A DNA stretch of 64,000 nt. It comes from Diadema setosum. Lineage: Eukaryota; Echinodermata; Echinoidea; Diadematoida; Diadematidae. A program made the translations under genes and the position numbers. The number at the start of each line of letters is the position of its first letter. Positions within the stretch are counted from its first letter, which is position 1. Of this stretch, positions 52,240-63,282 are shown piece by piece. The notes beneath the pieces are model-generated. The model was not told the origin of the DNA. It worked only from the letters and a program-made list of their open reading frames with translations, and made no database searches. Where the stretch lies: assembly GCA_033980235.1 (NCBI GenBank), contig CM067074.1, positions 36,643,723-36,707,722 of the forward strand, written 5' to 3'.

Positions 52240-53091
52240 CTATAACCTTAGGCCAACATTGGCAATGTTTGTGTCAAGATTTTTGTGATTTGTTGTTTTG
52301 TTGGACTTCATTAGAGTTTTGACATTTCTCATTCGATCTATCAAAACTATCTCGACCTCATTCAGATTTTTCAGTTGATACATTTGTATCACTGGTGGGT
52401 TTGTTCTTGCCATTGTTGTAATTTTCTTTTGCATGCTTGTGCCTCCACTCTGTGAAATTTGCAATTTTGGCCATTTATCCTGCAAAACACTGCATTCATG
52501 TTGTTGCTTGGGGTCTCCAGCAGTTTGTCTGTCGTTTTGAATGGGGGAAGGGGGAGGGGATGGAGCTGGGGACTGGGCAGGTGTTGGGGGATTTCCAAAT
52601 GCTTCATCTACTAGTCTTCCTCTTCCAAGTCTGACATGTTGCACTCCTGTGGCATTTGGCGTCTTGACATGACCAGCTGCTTTCTGCTTTGCCTTGGTGA
52701 ATTAAATGTTGGGGAACATGTAATTGATATGGCCGGGTTCACTGCTTGTTTTTTTACTTCTTGTCTGTGTTCTCCAATTGGACTATTTGCCTTCCGGATC
52801 ACCTGCCTTCCTTCTTTTGCAGACTTTCTGGCAGCCTGGCATATTGGAGATCTTGACCTGGGGCGTGAACAAGCTTGGGAATCGCTGATGCTCATGGTCC
52901 TTCAGGTGAATATGACGGCTTTGGTTATTAGACCAGTTTGTCTCATAGGGGCACCTCTTGCATTGATAATTCCTTGAAACACCAATGGTATGTGACTCTT
53001 CGAATTGTTCAAAAAGCCTGGACTTCTGCTGGAACCTGGCATCTCATATTCGGCATATGTTGGACTTTTGGACGGAAAGTCGGTCTGACAT
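52240..53091 (-). pseudogene. C2H2 zinc-finger exon with Pro-rich linker, right copy
   Basis: ATG at 53091 directly after the acceptor gattaccacag: MSDRLSVQKSNICRI, then TGA in place of the second finger Cys, DARFQQKSRLFEQFEESH. Finger 2 is intact: YQCKRCPYETNWSNNQSRH. A Ser/Arg linker (SRPRSRSPICQAARKSAKEG), an acidic end at 52611 and an overlapping Pro-rich frame (NPPTPAQSPAPSPPPSPIQ) follow to 52240. Likely sequence-specific DNA-binding domain of the same gene as the recombinase-like exons. Confidence 0.6.
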
Positions 53092-53154
53092 CTGTGGTAA
53101 TCAACATCAAAATATCACAATAATAATAGGGTTTGTTGTATACAAATATGTGCA

Positions 53155-53810
53155 TTATGTTGTGTAATTTCCCAAATACTTGGGAGGGTGTTGTTTTCTC
53201 CGTGGATACCTCCTACTTTTGTGTACATCTACTTTATCATCATCATCATTTCCTTGCTTATCTGATCTCTGTCTAGAGTCATTTGTTGGAGAAGAGAGAG
53301 GATGGTGGTCTGATTCTCCTTCTGACTCGGAGGCATGTTCATTAAAAATTTCTATCCATCTCACCATCGAGGATCTCTTCCTCATTTTTTTCACCTTCAC
53401 TTTCGATGATGGGATCAGATGGTTTCTGCCATGTCTATGTCTGTAAATCTTGTCCCTGGTATGGCTTGAAACGATCACGAAGAACGACTATTGGTTTTGA
53501 TCTAGGTGTAGCTTGCATCCGAAATGACACATCAGACAGTTTGCTGACTATGAGGTACGGTCCTTTCCATCACAACTGGAGCTTGGGTGAGATACCCTTT
53601 TTCTTAGAGGGGTCGAAGAGCCATACGAACTGATTGATTGTCAGGCTCACTTCACTACTTTGCTGATCGTACAGTTTCTTTTGTTTGCGGGCTCTCTTTT
53701 TGGTGACTTTTTCAAATGTGTTCTTTTATGAGCCGTTTGCAATTTATCTCGTAAATTTTCTGCAAAATCACTCACTGACTTTAGGGGCTATGTTGTCTGG
53801 TGAATAGTTA
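53155..53810 (-). pseudogene. Gypsy integrase C-terminus and pol end, right copy
   Basis: Minus strand DFAENLRDKLQTAHKRTHL, frameshift, RARKQKKLYDQQSSEVSLT, NQFVWLFDPSKKKGISPKLQ, then TGA and WKGPYLIVSKLSDVSF (GPY/F-type motif), FKPYQGQDLQT. A charged tail ends RRYPRRKQHPPKYLGNYTT at 53155. The TGA before WKGPY is shared with the copy at 44620, so it predates the duplications. Confidence 0.7.
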
Positions 53811-54467
53811 GGGTAACTCTCAAGGTCGATCATCTTCCTCTATATCTTCTTACTCCTCTTCTGTCTCTTCTTCTTTGTCCTCCTCGTCTTCCCTTCCTCC
53901 TCTTTCTATTTACCTCTTCTTTCTCGTCAGCACCATCTTCCTGTTTTTTGGTTTCTTCTTCCTCTTTGTCGTCATTTTGTCTTCATTTGATTTTATAAAC
54001 AAAATATTTTTGAAATGAACATTTGTGGATGGAATCAAAGGTGCAAATGATGGAAGTAGGTGCACTGGTTACATACATTTAAAAATTTGATATATAATTA
54101 AACATCTTCTAAATTCTGATTATATATATAACAGTATTATGTCATATACTACAACATAATATTATATACATAATTATGTATACTCATATACACATACACC
54201 TAAATACTATTTATAGTCGGCCGTCAGATGGTAAAACGGTCTATCTCGAAAATTGCTGTTCTGAGAAAAATGACTTTAAAGTTTAGAGGTTTGAGCTTTT
54301 TAAGGAGATGGGTATAATGCATTTTTAACAATGGGACAAGAAGAAGCATATTAAGCACTGATAACTGAGGAATTTTGTACTTATTTGGGGTTTTAATTAT
54401 AAAATAAATGAGATTTTTGTGCAGATAGACTGTTTAACCACAGCACATGTATACACTCCCGCTACAC

Positions 54468-54637
54468 ATCATAAGATGGTAAAATGGTCTATCTTCTAGA
54501 TAGACCACAAACACTGTTGTCATACTATGGTAAAATGGTCTATCTTTTAGTTAAACCATTGTACCGTTTTATCTTGTGGTTTTTAAGTGGTCTATCTTCT
54601 AGACAGACCATCTCACTGTTCTGTCCATCTTATGATG
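54468..54637. repeat. Palindromic repeat built from GGTAAAATGGTCTATCT units
   Basis: ataagatggtaaaatggtct recurs in direct and inverted form, with agatagaccac and agacagaccatct; the outer ends ataagatgg and ccatcttat are inverted. A related unit lies at about 54230. Non-coding. Confidence 0.6.
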
Positions 54638-55118
54638 AAATTGAGAACCTGAATATAAGAACGACCCAAGTCCAAGTTTTAGCCAAATTCAGTTTGACCT
54701 GGGAAATTGTAGTTTATGCATGGACTCATCTTGTGTATAAATGATAAATCCTCGTCAATGCCGGAAGTGCCTGAAATGGATGAATTAAATCTTATATTAA
54801 TGTAAGAATGAAGGAGTTGGGTCATCTTACATTCATATTATAGCGCCCTCTATCATCCTTCTCTCATCTCTATACCAGAATATCATGTATATGAATCAAA
54901 GAACGACCCAAGTCCATCACACAAATTGACTTCTCCACAATTAATGAAAATATTATTGTCATAATAATATATGTTCTAATTTGTATATACAATGTTGCCT
55001 TTCCATGAGAGTTTAATAGAATATTATTGAATAAGTAAAAAAGATATGAAGTTTTCTTAAGTTTACTCGAAATGGTCTTCCATGAACTTGGGTCGTTCTT
55101 ACATTCAGATACTCAATT
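54638..55118. mobile_element. MITE with AAGAACGACCCAAGT terminal repeats
   Basis: The left end (ttgagaacctgaatataaga, then acgacccaagtcca) is matched inverted at 55085-55118, with internal partial copies near 54810 and 54895. About 480 bp, non-coding. Target duplication unclear. Confidence 0.65.
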
Positions 55119-55189
55119 GTATATAAAGTGTTAGCATGCAAAACGTTTCCATCACATTCTTTTGTTATTCATTACTATCATTCTTCACT

Positions 55190-55330
55190 ACATGAGCATC
55201 ATCATCATCAACATCATCATATTCATAATCATCGTAATCATTGCCATCATGGTCACCATGATCATCACCATCATCATAATTATCGTAATCATTGTCATCA
55301 TGGTCATCTTCATCACCATCATGAAGTCTA
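55190..55330. repeat. ATC-rich trinucleotide repeat
   Basis: Imperfect (ATC)n microsatellite. It produces His-rich, Ile-rich and Asp-rich ORFs in different frames, all spurious. Confidence 0.85.
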
Positions 55331-55339
55331 TTTTTAAAA

Positions 55340-56610
55340 TCATCCATATCTCTGACAATCACAATCATACAAGAGACAAGTGAATGTATTTTTGTTTAAC
55401 ACGATCTGTTTAAGGCAAGTGTTCAAATGTTTTTGAAATCCAGGCAAGAAAAATTACAAATTCAAATTACATTGTACATGGCAAGAAAAATTACAAATTA
55501 CACAATTTTCTACATGGGAGGAAAATTATGTACCCTAAAATCTTTTTCAAAGCATGGGACTTAAGAAGAGTCCCACTTGATTTAAGTGACATGACAAGTG
55601 CCGATTTTTTTTTTCTTTTGGTGTATCCGTGGATTATAGTAATTCCCTGATGATTTCAACTTATGAAACGATTATCATTCTCTGAACGTAGAGGCGAAAA
55701 ACAACCTTCACTTCTGTATTTCTGGCAGTGATAGAAAAATATAGCATGTGTCCATTATGGGGGGTAGTATCGTGTAAACGGACAAAATTGTCAAATTTCT
55801 GCGATATCAATTTAAACAAATTTTAAAGCATTATTTTTGTTTCTACGTGTTCCTCAATGCCTCCTTTACGACTAATTCATTAGATACAATTATTCAAAAT
55901 GCATCATGTAACATTTACATACATTGAAGTTAATACTAAGTAAGATTTGTGAACCATGCAGTCGGTACTGCGGCAACAGCAATTAGATTTTTAATGTTTA
56001 ATTTTTTAAAATTTTTGTTTCTTAAGCCTTCTAATGAAATATTAACGCAACCATGGTCCAAATTTTCTGCTTGAGCTATCAAGCATTTCTTCCATTTTGA
56101 AAATTTGCTGATCAAATATTTTGCCGAAATCAGCATCAAAAAGAAAATGGTCCTGTATATTTTGTACAGAAAAATGATTCCTGAGTTACTAAAGGGAGAC
56201 TCTGAAAAGTAATATTTTTGTCTTGAAACTCACACTTTTCATACAAAAGACATCCAAGACTAATTTTCTGCAATAGAACACATATTAATCTCAAGTAGAT
56301 TTCACCGGTTTTTTTTTTGGCTCTCACCGAGAATCGTTTTGCACGACTTAATCCTCATTTCAACGGAGCGGTTCACATATATTCATTATACATAGTCATA
56401 CATTCATTCTGATAGATCAGAATGAATTCTCTATTTGAAAATTTAATTAACAGCTAAAAAACAAACAACATCAGACATCTTTATCTATGTTTATATGAAT
56501 ATCATTTATGACAAATTTACATATTCATTTTTTAACAGGTACCTGATAGTAAATAGTGCAATCCTAAGGACAAGGTTACTACTGAGGAAAAGCTGTTTAA
56601 AAAAGAGACT
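55340..56610. other. AT-rich stretch without recognised features
   Basis: No exon, repeat structure or RNA gene could be supported. Confidence 0.55.
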
Positions 56611-56613
56611 ATA

Positions 56614-57376
56614 TGTGACCCGCTACAACAAAGAGGTCCTAAAGTCGCGCACTGTCGAAGCCGTGAAAATCAAGTTTGAAGTCAGAGCATTGAAATTGGT
56701 CAAAACTTACGATTTTCTGATTTTGATATATTATTGGAGTCTAGCATGTCTTCTATCATCTGTCAAAATTTTGAAGCAAAATGATCAAAGGAAAGATTAA
56801 ACAATAACGTTTTTCTGAGCCATGTTTTTTGGCATTTCAACGAAGCAGAAACTGGTTCGAAAATTTGGATTGAGCGCCACAGATAGGTTCCGACCCTAAC
56901 AACGACCAGAGTGATCTCATTGGTCAGTTTGCTGCTTGCTGCTAACCGAAGCGTGAAGCTCGCACACTGCCCAGTCGACTGGTGCACGTGCGGGCGGGGT
57001 GCGCAATGCTCAGCCGCTTCTCACATCCTGGTCACTGATTGGTTGATGAGGAGACCGCCGATGCTGATGTGCTTGAATGAACTCTTCGGGGGTTGCTAGG
57101 GCTTACCTTCTATTGTCCAGAGGTGAAAACTAACTTGCGTGTCCCTTGATCGTGATTGCGTCGAAAGGAAGACTTTTAGGGCGCTTTTCTCGAAACAGTG
57201 CTTTTCCAGACGTCTCGACATGCTCTCTTTTAAACATCGATATCTCCGCAGCCGATTATTTTTATAAAATGTGTTATATATCAATTTAAAGCAGAAAGAT
57301 TAGGGGATTATATCATGCAATTTTCAAATAATCGACCTCGCCCGACTTTAGGATCATTTTGTTGTAGCGGGTCACA
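56614..57376. mobile_element. TGTGACCCGCTACAACAAA-ended MITE
   Basis: The ends TGTGACCCGCTACAACAAA and TTTGTTGTAGCGGGTCACA are perfect inverted repeats, extending as ...ggtcctaaagtcg / cgactttaggatc. They are flanked by TA at 56612-56613 and 57377-57378. 763 bp, CpG-richer centre, no transposase. It shares the TGTGAC start and TA flank with the elements at 9263 and 23635, but not the interior. Confidence 0.85.
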
Positions 57377-57378
57377 TA

Positions 57379-58060
57379 TGCACTGAATTGTAGAATGAAA
57401 TTGCAGAATTAGAAATAGTAATGCATTGGTATTGTACTCAAATACTGATTTGTTGGCCTATTCAAATATTGCAAATAGATATTGAAATATTGTTCCATTA
57501 TATTAAATGGCATAACTATATATTCGTATTCCATACTGTGTTAAGATCACATAACTTTATTCCAGCAACTGCATTTCAGTAATTATGCACACGGACATAT
57601 GTTTCATATTTCTGGAATTAACAGAGGATTATAGCAACGAAATAAATATGTAAGTATTGTCTATGACTGCGTGATAATTGTCTATATTGTATAGATTTTT
57701 TTTTTTTCATTCAGAGTGTGTATAGTGCTTTTCGATTTATTGTAAAATCAAGACGTTAATTCAGGTCATTCACTTAAACTATATCGTAAAACAGCAATGC
57801 GTTTCTAGAAAGAATCCTGCATAATTTTCTTTACACTCAACACCTTGCAAATCTAAAATCACCAGATGTCAAGATTTTCGCCTCTTGAAATCCCAACAAT
57901 ATAGATTATGGAATTATTATAATACGGAGTAACGCAATAACAAGAGATAATCCCCTTGTCACCTGCAAATTAGTCAAACATTTTGAAAGGTTATACACGT
58001 AACATCATTGTTTTGTGTATTAAACTGTAGTGCATTTGTATATACTTTACAACTATGAAA
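57379..58060. other. AT-rich spacer, nothing recognised
   Basis: Intergenic sequence downstream (3') of the minus-strand gene at 58345; no features found. Confidence 0.55.
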
Positions 58061-58169
58061 TCTTGTCTGTTACATGAAGTGTCTTAAATAAAAGTGAGCC
58101 AGACATAATAAATAATCTTGTCTGTTACATGAAGTGTCTTAAATAAAAGTGAGCCAGACATAATAAATA
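58061..58169. repeat. Tandem duplication of a 55-bp unit
   Basis: tcttgtctgttacatgaagt...gacataataaata occurs twice back to back with almost no differences, implying a recent duplication. Confidence 0.92.
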
Positions 58170-58344
58170 GAGTTAACTGTTATCATTTGTGCTATTTTTT
58201 CTGGTCTGGAACGTGTCGTAACAACGGGTAAACACATGCTATACAGCCACGAAGCATGGTAAATTGCATGAAAAACTGCTAAAGCACCATCATGCACCTC
58301 TATCCAAACTACTGATGTGCAAACAGGGCTCTACAGCCATTACT

Positions 58345-60062
58345 TTAGTTGGCATCATAACCTACTTCCAGGTCAGCAGCCTGGTCGTTAACCACTAGCT
58401 GTTCGAAAAAACGCTTCTTGTGTGCTGGAAAGTTGGATACAAGTTGCAAGACTTCATCCTTCTTCTTCTTTTGCACACCCCTTGGCGATTGCATGCAGGG
58501 GATACAGTCCACAGGGCTATCTCCTCTATCAACTTTTGATTGGATTTCTCTCTCTTGGAGCTTCCTCAAGAACTTGTATTCTTTGAAGTCGCTGTTGTAA
58601 CTTGTTTTCACAAACATACTTGTGGACCCCCTTCGAAACTGAGCTACTTTCACATTTTTTAGGTAGAGAGGAACCTTCTTGTTCTCTTGAGAGAAGAGTC
58701 TCATTGATTGATGGTCTAGTAGCTCACAAGTTACCCCCTTCCTCGCCTCTTTTATGACATTGACGTAGTCTGTGATGTCGCCGAGGGTGGAATACGTGTT
58801 GATTTTTCCTTGTATGCTCCCGTGAACACTATCGGCAGACATAAATGAGTGGCCCGCCTCGAAGTAATTGAAAGTGATGTCTTGTGTAGCAGTTTGGGTG
58901 TCATTAACGACTCTAGGCATAGCAGAATAGAGAATCCAGCATTTATTTTTTGAAGAGCAGTTATCACAATAAAAAATGATTGAGTTAGCATCACGATTAT
59001 GTCTGGCAAACTCCACGTATGTACTGGTAATATTGAATGCACAACGACCTGCTTCACCTTCATGCCAAATAAAGCATGTTGCTTTACTGTTTTTACCTGG
59101 CTCTGCAAAGGTCTCATTAAAGACCACTAGTTTCCGTGAAAAGTAGTAGTCTTTGACTGGTGTTTTAGGCATGGGTATCGCTTTTTGCATGTCTACTGTC
59201 ACAACGACCACCTCGTTTGGGGATGTTTGCATTTTTTGCTTGTCTTTCCTTAACGATTCCCTTGCCATTCTTGCGTTTTCTTTGTGCTCCTCAAAGCCTA
59301 CACATAGCTCACATCCACACTCCTTGCAGCTGTGTTCCGATGCTTGTCCATTTTCAGCAGAACGTTGACTGTGTTTTTGCTCATGATTGTAGCATCGAGT
59401 GCATAGATCATTCAACGGTACTGAAAATGAAATGTTTAAACTATTGAAAACTTCTCTGTAATAGTCATATGAGCATTGAACATCATTCATTTCGATGAAG
59501 CGCCTGTGCATCTCTTTAATTGTGAGTTCGGACGGCAAATATCTTCGGTTTGGAGCATGGTCTAGACAGAAGTGAGACACCTGTGGTCGAAAGCTTTCTA
59601 TGTGAGAAATAATTTCCTCTCTGTATACGTCTGGAAATTTGTTTAGTGGTTGCTTTCGCCCTCTTCCATCCAGTGAGGAACAAAACTGAACGTTGTCTAC
59701 CTTTGTCGTTGTTTTCAATGCTGTGTCTACTGCATTAGCACTTTTGAAACCTAGAGTGTTCAAAAAGAATGTCTTGCAGACAACAGTGTCACCAAAATGC
59801 CATACTCGTGTGTTCGAACGCCGTGAACCTCCATTGGTAGTTTTCGACCGCTTTTCATTTGCAATGACGTTGGCTGCGAGCCATGTTCTTCTTGCTCTGT
59901 AGTCCATACTCCAAAATTTGTCTCTTATTTCATGTCTTTGCACTTCTGAGATTTTGTCACTACATTTCCTGCGGCAATTCTTTTGACTACAAGAAGGTAG
60001 AATTGGATGCTTACTCCTGTCTCTTTCTTCCCTATCTTCTCGGTTCCGACAGCGTTTCTGGG
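58345..60062 (-). CDS. Large terminal exon of the DUF7869-like gene
   Basis: The acceptor cattttaacag is at 60063-60064. Open for 572 codons to the stop at 58345-58347, with no in-frame ATG required because it is entered in phase 1. It contains all recognisable domains of the protein. Confidence 0.85.
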
Positions 60063-62256
60063 CTGTTAAAATGATTAAGAATTAAAACTGGATCAGTTTT
60101 ATTTTTTCTACGTTTTACAGATTAACAGACAAAACATGAGTTTACGTTTGATTGACAGCGTATAACCAAGACATCCTATGTACATCATATAATCAAAATA
60201 TGTCTAGCGGCAGTAATATGGCACTAATTGTTTGGTTTTAGAGAAAAGCACCAAATTTGGCACGCTGGTAGACAAATAAAAGTTAAGCCGCTCTAGACAG
60301 TGGGCCCCTCGAAAGTTTTCTCTAGAGAGCTATGGCATCCATTTTCCAAGTTTTCCTGCATGCGAAATTGAAGTTGTAGGGAATACGGCATGATCAACAA
60401 GTTCAGACAATAGAGATCAACCAATACATTCTTACAATCTGAATATTAAACCCTCTCGAATTGAGCGTTTATTGACTGAAAATGATTATCTACTTAGTTG
60501 TGAGATCTTGGTATAACTTTTTTTGGGGAAAAATCTACGGGGGTTGAAATTTGGTGCCAAATTTGGTGCTTTTAGAAAGAAGTGAACATTTCTTTTTTAA
60601 TATGCCCGCTTGACTATCTGTTATTCAAAATATTTCAAAGCTTTGATAAGTATTATTAGTTACGTAATTGGTCTACATCATTCAGAATGCTTCAACCAAT
60701 ATTTGTACTTCAAAAAATGGCCAAAAATAAAAAATTGCGTCCCTTGTGTTTAAACGATGATAAATGCTATTTGTTTAGAGGGGTGCCGCAACGGGGTGGG
60801 GGAGTGTCATTTTGTTTGATACAATCTGGTATCTAGGTCCATATACGAAAACCCACCTTCAGCTTCTAACATGATTTCATCTCCTGAATTTTCATCCAGA
60901 TCCTGGTTCTCGGCATCATCATAATGACCTTCATCACAGTCCTGTTGCTGTTGTTCCTGGTGTCCTGAAAAGACAATTGTAACAGTTCACTTGTGTGTTT
61001 CGATAGCAGGGACATACAAATGTTCATTTTCATGTTTTGCAAAATGATGTTTACTATGATTTCATAGGTTTTGCGTACCTAATATCAGTACCAAATCAGT
61101 AATAAATCATAGATTTTCCGTTTCATAGTGGTTCCATCCACGTAAGTGTGTGTAAGTAACACAAGAACAGTTCTATGTTTTGTTAGAGTCACTCAAGGTA
61201 AGTCTTCTATGTATCTATATGTATCTGCAGATTTGAGGAGAAATATTCAACTAATAGTTGCCACATTCCTCATGATAGTGGTCTCTACACTAATTGAACA
61301 ACATGTCATTAAGCAGCCATTGAACATTTTGGAAAGGGTGGCCTAGCAAATAAATCAGATTGGTGTCTTACCTAGAATATCCAGCATTCTTGATATGGCA
61401 TCTTCTACCGTCGCATTCACCAAAATCATATCTTGAGGTGTTTCCCCTGTATACACACGCACACAAAATGTAATGATAATATTTTTTTAAGTTATGGTTG
61501 TTGAACATTTCCTGTATTTGCCATATTTTATATATTTATCTTTCCATAATCCTAACACAATCGAGTTGAATCATTAATCGTATAAATTTTTAATCATTTC
61601 TGATGGAAAACTTTTGTTTTAGCTTTTATTCAGTCACAACCTTGCCGCTGCAGCTGTTTGCTCGTTACAAACACTCGTAAGCTAATAATAGAATCTTATT
61701 AAAACTGGATTCGAAACTGGACTGGTAACGAATGCACATTACTTTTGGATTTTAAGGTAAAGAACAAACCATTTTTAGGTATATCATTATCTCGGTGACT
61801 GTTGACCTTTGGTCTCACGACCCCAAAACTAATCAGATCAGACCATTGCCCCCCCCCCCCCATATGCGTGCATGAACCAAGTTTGAAGATGATCTTTCAA
61901 ATGGTTTTAATGTTACTGCGAGAATGAAGACAGGACAGACGGACGACCCAGAAACATAATGCTTCCGGCAACCACCTATGGTGGGTGGGGACATAAAAGG
62001 ATTTAAAATCTTTCTAAATTTTACCATGTTCAGCGTGAACCTCATCATCAGTGCTCTGCTCAGTACTTTCTTCGTTTACTTGCTCGTTGCCCTTCACCTC
62101 CTCGGAACTCTCTTGATGATGTACTTGTACTTCTAAATGCACACAGAAAATGGGAAAGTTAAGCAAATGTGCTCAAATTAAACTTCTTCCATTTTCTTTA
62201 TAACTGTTTCGGAAAATACCATGCTGAAGCTTGTCGACATGATCTGATGAGTGCAT
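58345..62256 (-). CDS. Transposase-derived DDE-like (DUF7869-like) protein, five coding exons, intact
   Basis: Exons on the minus strand: 62256-62220, 62132-62025, 61446-61372, 60964-60857 and 60062-58345. All introns are GT-AG and every junction is phase 1; the sum is 2046 nt (681 residues plus stop). The first four exons give an acidic, Glu/Asp-rich N-terminus. The last exon has KHPILPSCSQKNCRRKC (about 127-142), a Cys/His cluster LCTRC...CKECGCELC (about 330-363) and a DDE-like core: VVTVDMQKA (Asp 400), FIWHEGEAGR, IIFYCDNCSSKNK (Asp 476) and GHSFMSADSVHGSIQ (Asp 520). The tail ends SNFPAHKKRFFEQLV. In relatives I recall, Glu stands where IQ occurs. No frameshifts, so it may be a live transposase or a domesticated gene. 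Exon 1 is the least certain part. Confidence 0.75.
60243..60574. mobile_element. Short TIR element in an intron of the DUF7869-like gene
   Basis: Inverted ends AAAAGCACCAAATTTGGCAC (60244) and GTGCCAAATTTGGTGCTTTT (60554-60573). About 330 bp, non-coding. Confidence 0.65.
60857..60964 (-). CDS. DUF7869-like gene exon 4
   Basis: The acceptor tgtcttttcag and donor gtgggt enclose 108 nt, phase 1 to 1, encoding HQEQQQQDCDEGHYDDAENQ then DLDENSGDEIMLEAE; strongly acidic. Confidence 0.75.
61372..61446 (-). CDS. DUF7869-like gene exon 3
   Basis: The acceptor tgtgtatacag and donor gtaaga enclose 75 nt, phase 1 to 1, encoding ETPQDMILVNATVEDAISRM LDIL. Confidence 0.7.
62025..62132 (-). CDS. DUF7869-like gene exon 2
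   Basis: The acceptor gtgcatttag and donor gtaaaa enclose 108 nt, phase 1 to 1, encoding VQVHHQESSEEVKGNEQVNE ESTEQSTDDEVHAEH; Glu-rich, same length as exon 4. Confidence 0.7.
62220..62256 (-). CDS. DUF7869-like gene, candidate first coding exon
   Basis: ATG at 62256, MHSSDHVDKLQH, then a weak donor gtattt at 62219. The phase is correct for exon 2. It lies within about 40 bp of the AATAAA of the adjacent LTR (62294-62299 on the complement), so it may derive from, or be driven by, the LTR. Confidence 0.4.
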
Positions 62257-63262
62257 CAGCAGATTGGACTCGGGAGTTACAGTTGAAAGTAGCATTTTAT
62301 TGCTCTACCAAACAGCCTCGGTCCACCCACTGGGTTATTTAGCTCCAAAGAGCATCGGCAAAAGGTGTGCTAGGTACACAGGGTCATCAATGGGGTCGCA
62401 GATTTCGCACGATGAGGCATCTCTGTCTCGATTCAGTCAAGTCTCTCGGCGGACAATAAATTTCGGGGAGATATACAATTTCAGTGAGAATCTAACTAAC
62501 AGCATGGGGCTCGTCCTCTCCGGTCAATAGTCAGGCGGTCAATGAGCTGCTGTACCCCAGCAAGCTACACTAGTACCCCTTAGAACAAAGCTTCCCCCAA
62601 TTAGTCCTATTGGGGGTCACTCAATTGGAAAGGTGCTGGTAGGTCAAGGCCATGTTATAGTGGACAGGGGGTAGTAGCAATGACCTTATGAGGGGTGTAC
62701 TGATTTGAGGGTGAAGGGTGGTCTTCTATTGGGGATCTCCTAATTGAGGAGATGCTGACAGCTAAAGTGCATGTTATATATTTGACAGGGGGTGCTGACA
62801 TTGGCTTTGTGAGGGGTGCACGGATTTGACATTTGAGGACAGGAAGGACCCTTTGTTCTCCCACCCTTGCAAGTCTACTACTTCTTTCCTATTCTAAAAT
62901 ACATGTAATGGAGAAATTCCCCCTCCCTGTGTTATAAACATCTACCTTATATATCAAACATGTTAAGGGCATAAACTGTGCACATGAACAACACACCACG
63001 TTATCCAATTATCATGCAAAAGATACACTAGCTTCTCCCTCTTGCATATTATTACAATCTTCCCCGCGATTAACATTTTAATAACATAAGAATGTTAATC
63101 TTTGACACAACAAAATACGGTTTCTCTAGTTCTCCATCAAAGAAAACATACAAAATAATCCTGAATTAACATTTGGATAAATGACAAATGACAAAGAAGA
63201 AAGGAAAGAAAACTCAAAAGTAGCATTGACAGAAAGAGAGACAGAAAAGGAGGAGTGTAACA
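62220..63262 (-). repeat. Probable 3' LTR of a second Gypsy element
   Basis: In minus orientation it starts TGTTACACTCCTCC (63262), about 20 bp after the pol stop. AATAAA lies at about 62299-62294 (minus strand), so the LTR should end somewhere between 62220 and 62285. No partner LTR is in the window, so the inner boundary is an estimate. Confidence 0.45.
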
Positions 63263-63282
63263 CCTAAGGGGTGCTTTTTCTT

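Larger units (their letters stand above)
50680..53815 (-). repeat. Segmental duplication, right copy
   Basis: Partner of 44990-48790, lacking the piggyBac-like insertion. Similarity ends near 53815, where a pyrimidine-rich (cttcctc)-type low-complexity tract (about 53830-53975) begins. Confidence 0.85.

Noticed and set aside
55128..55383. His-rich and Ile-rich ORFs
   Set aside because: Products of the (ATC)n microsatellite.
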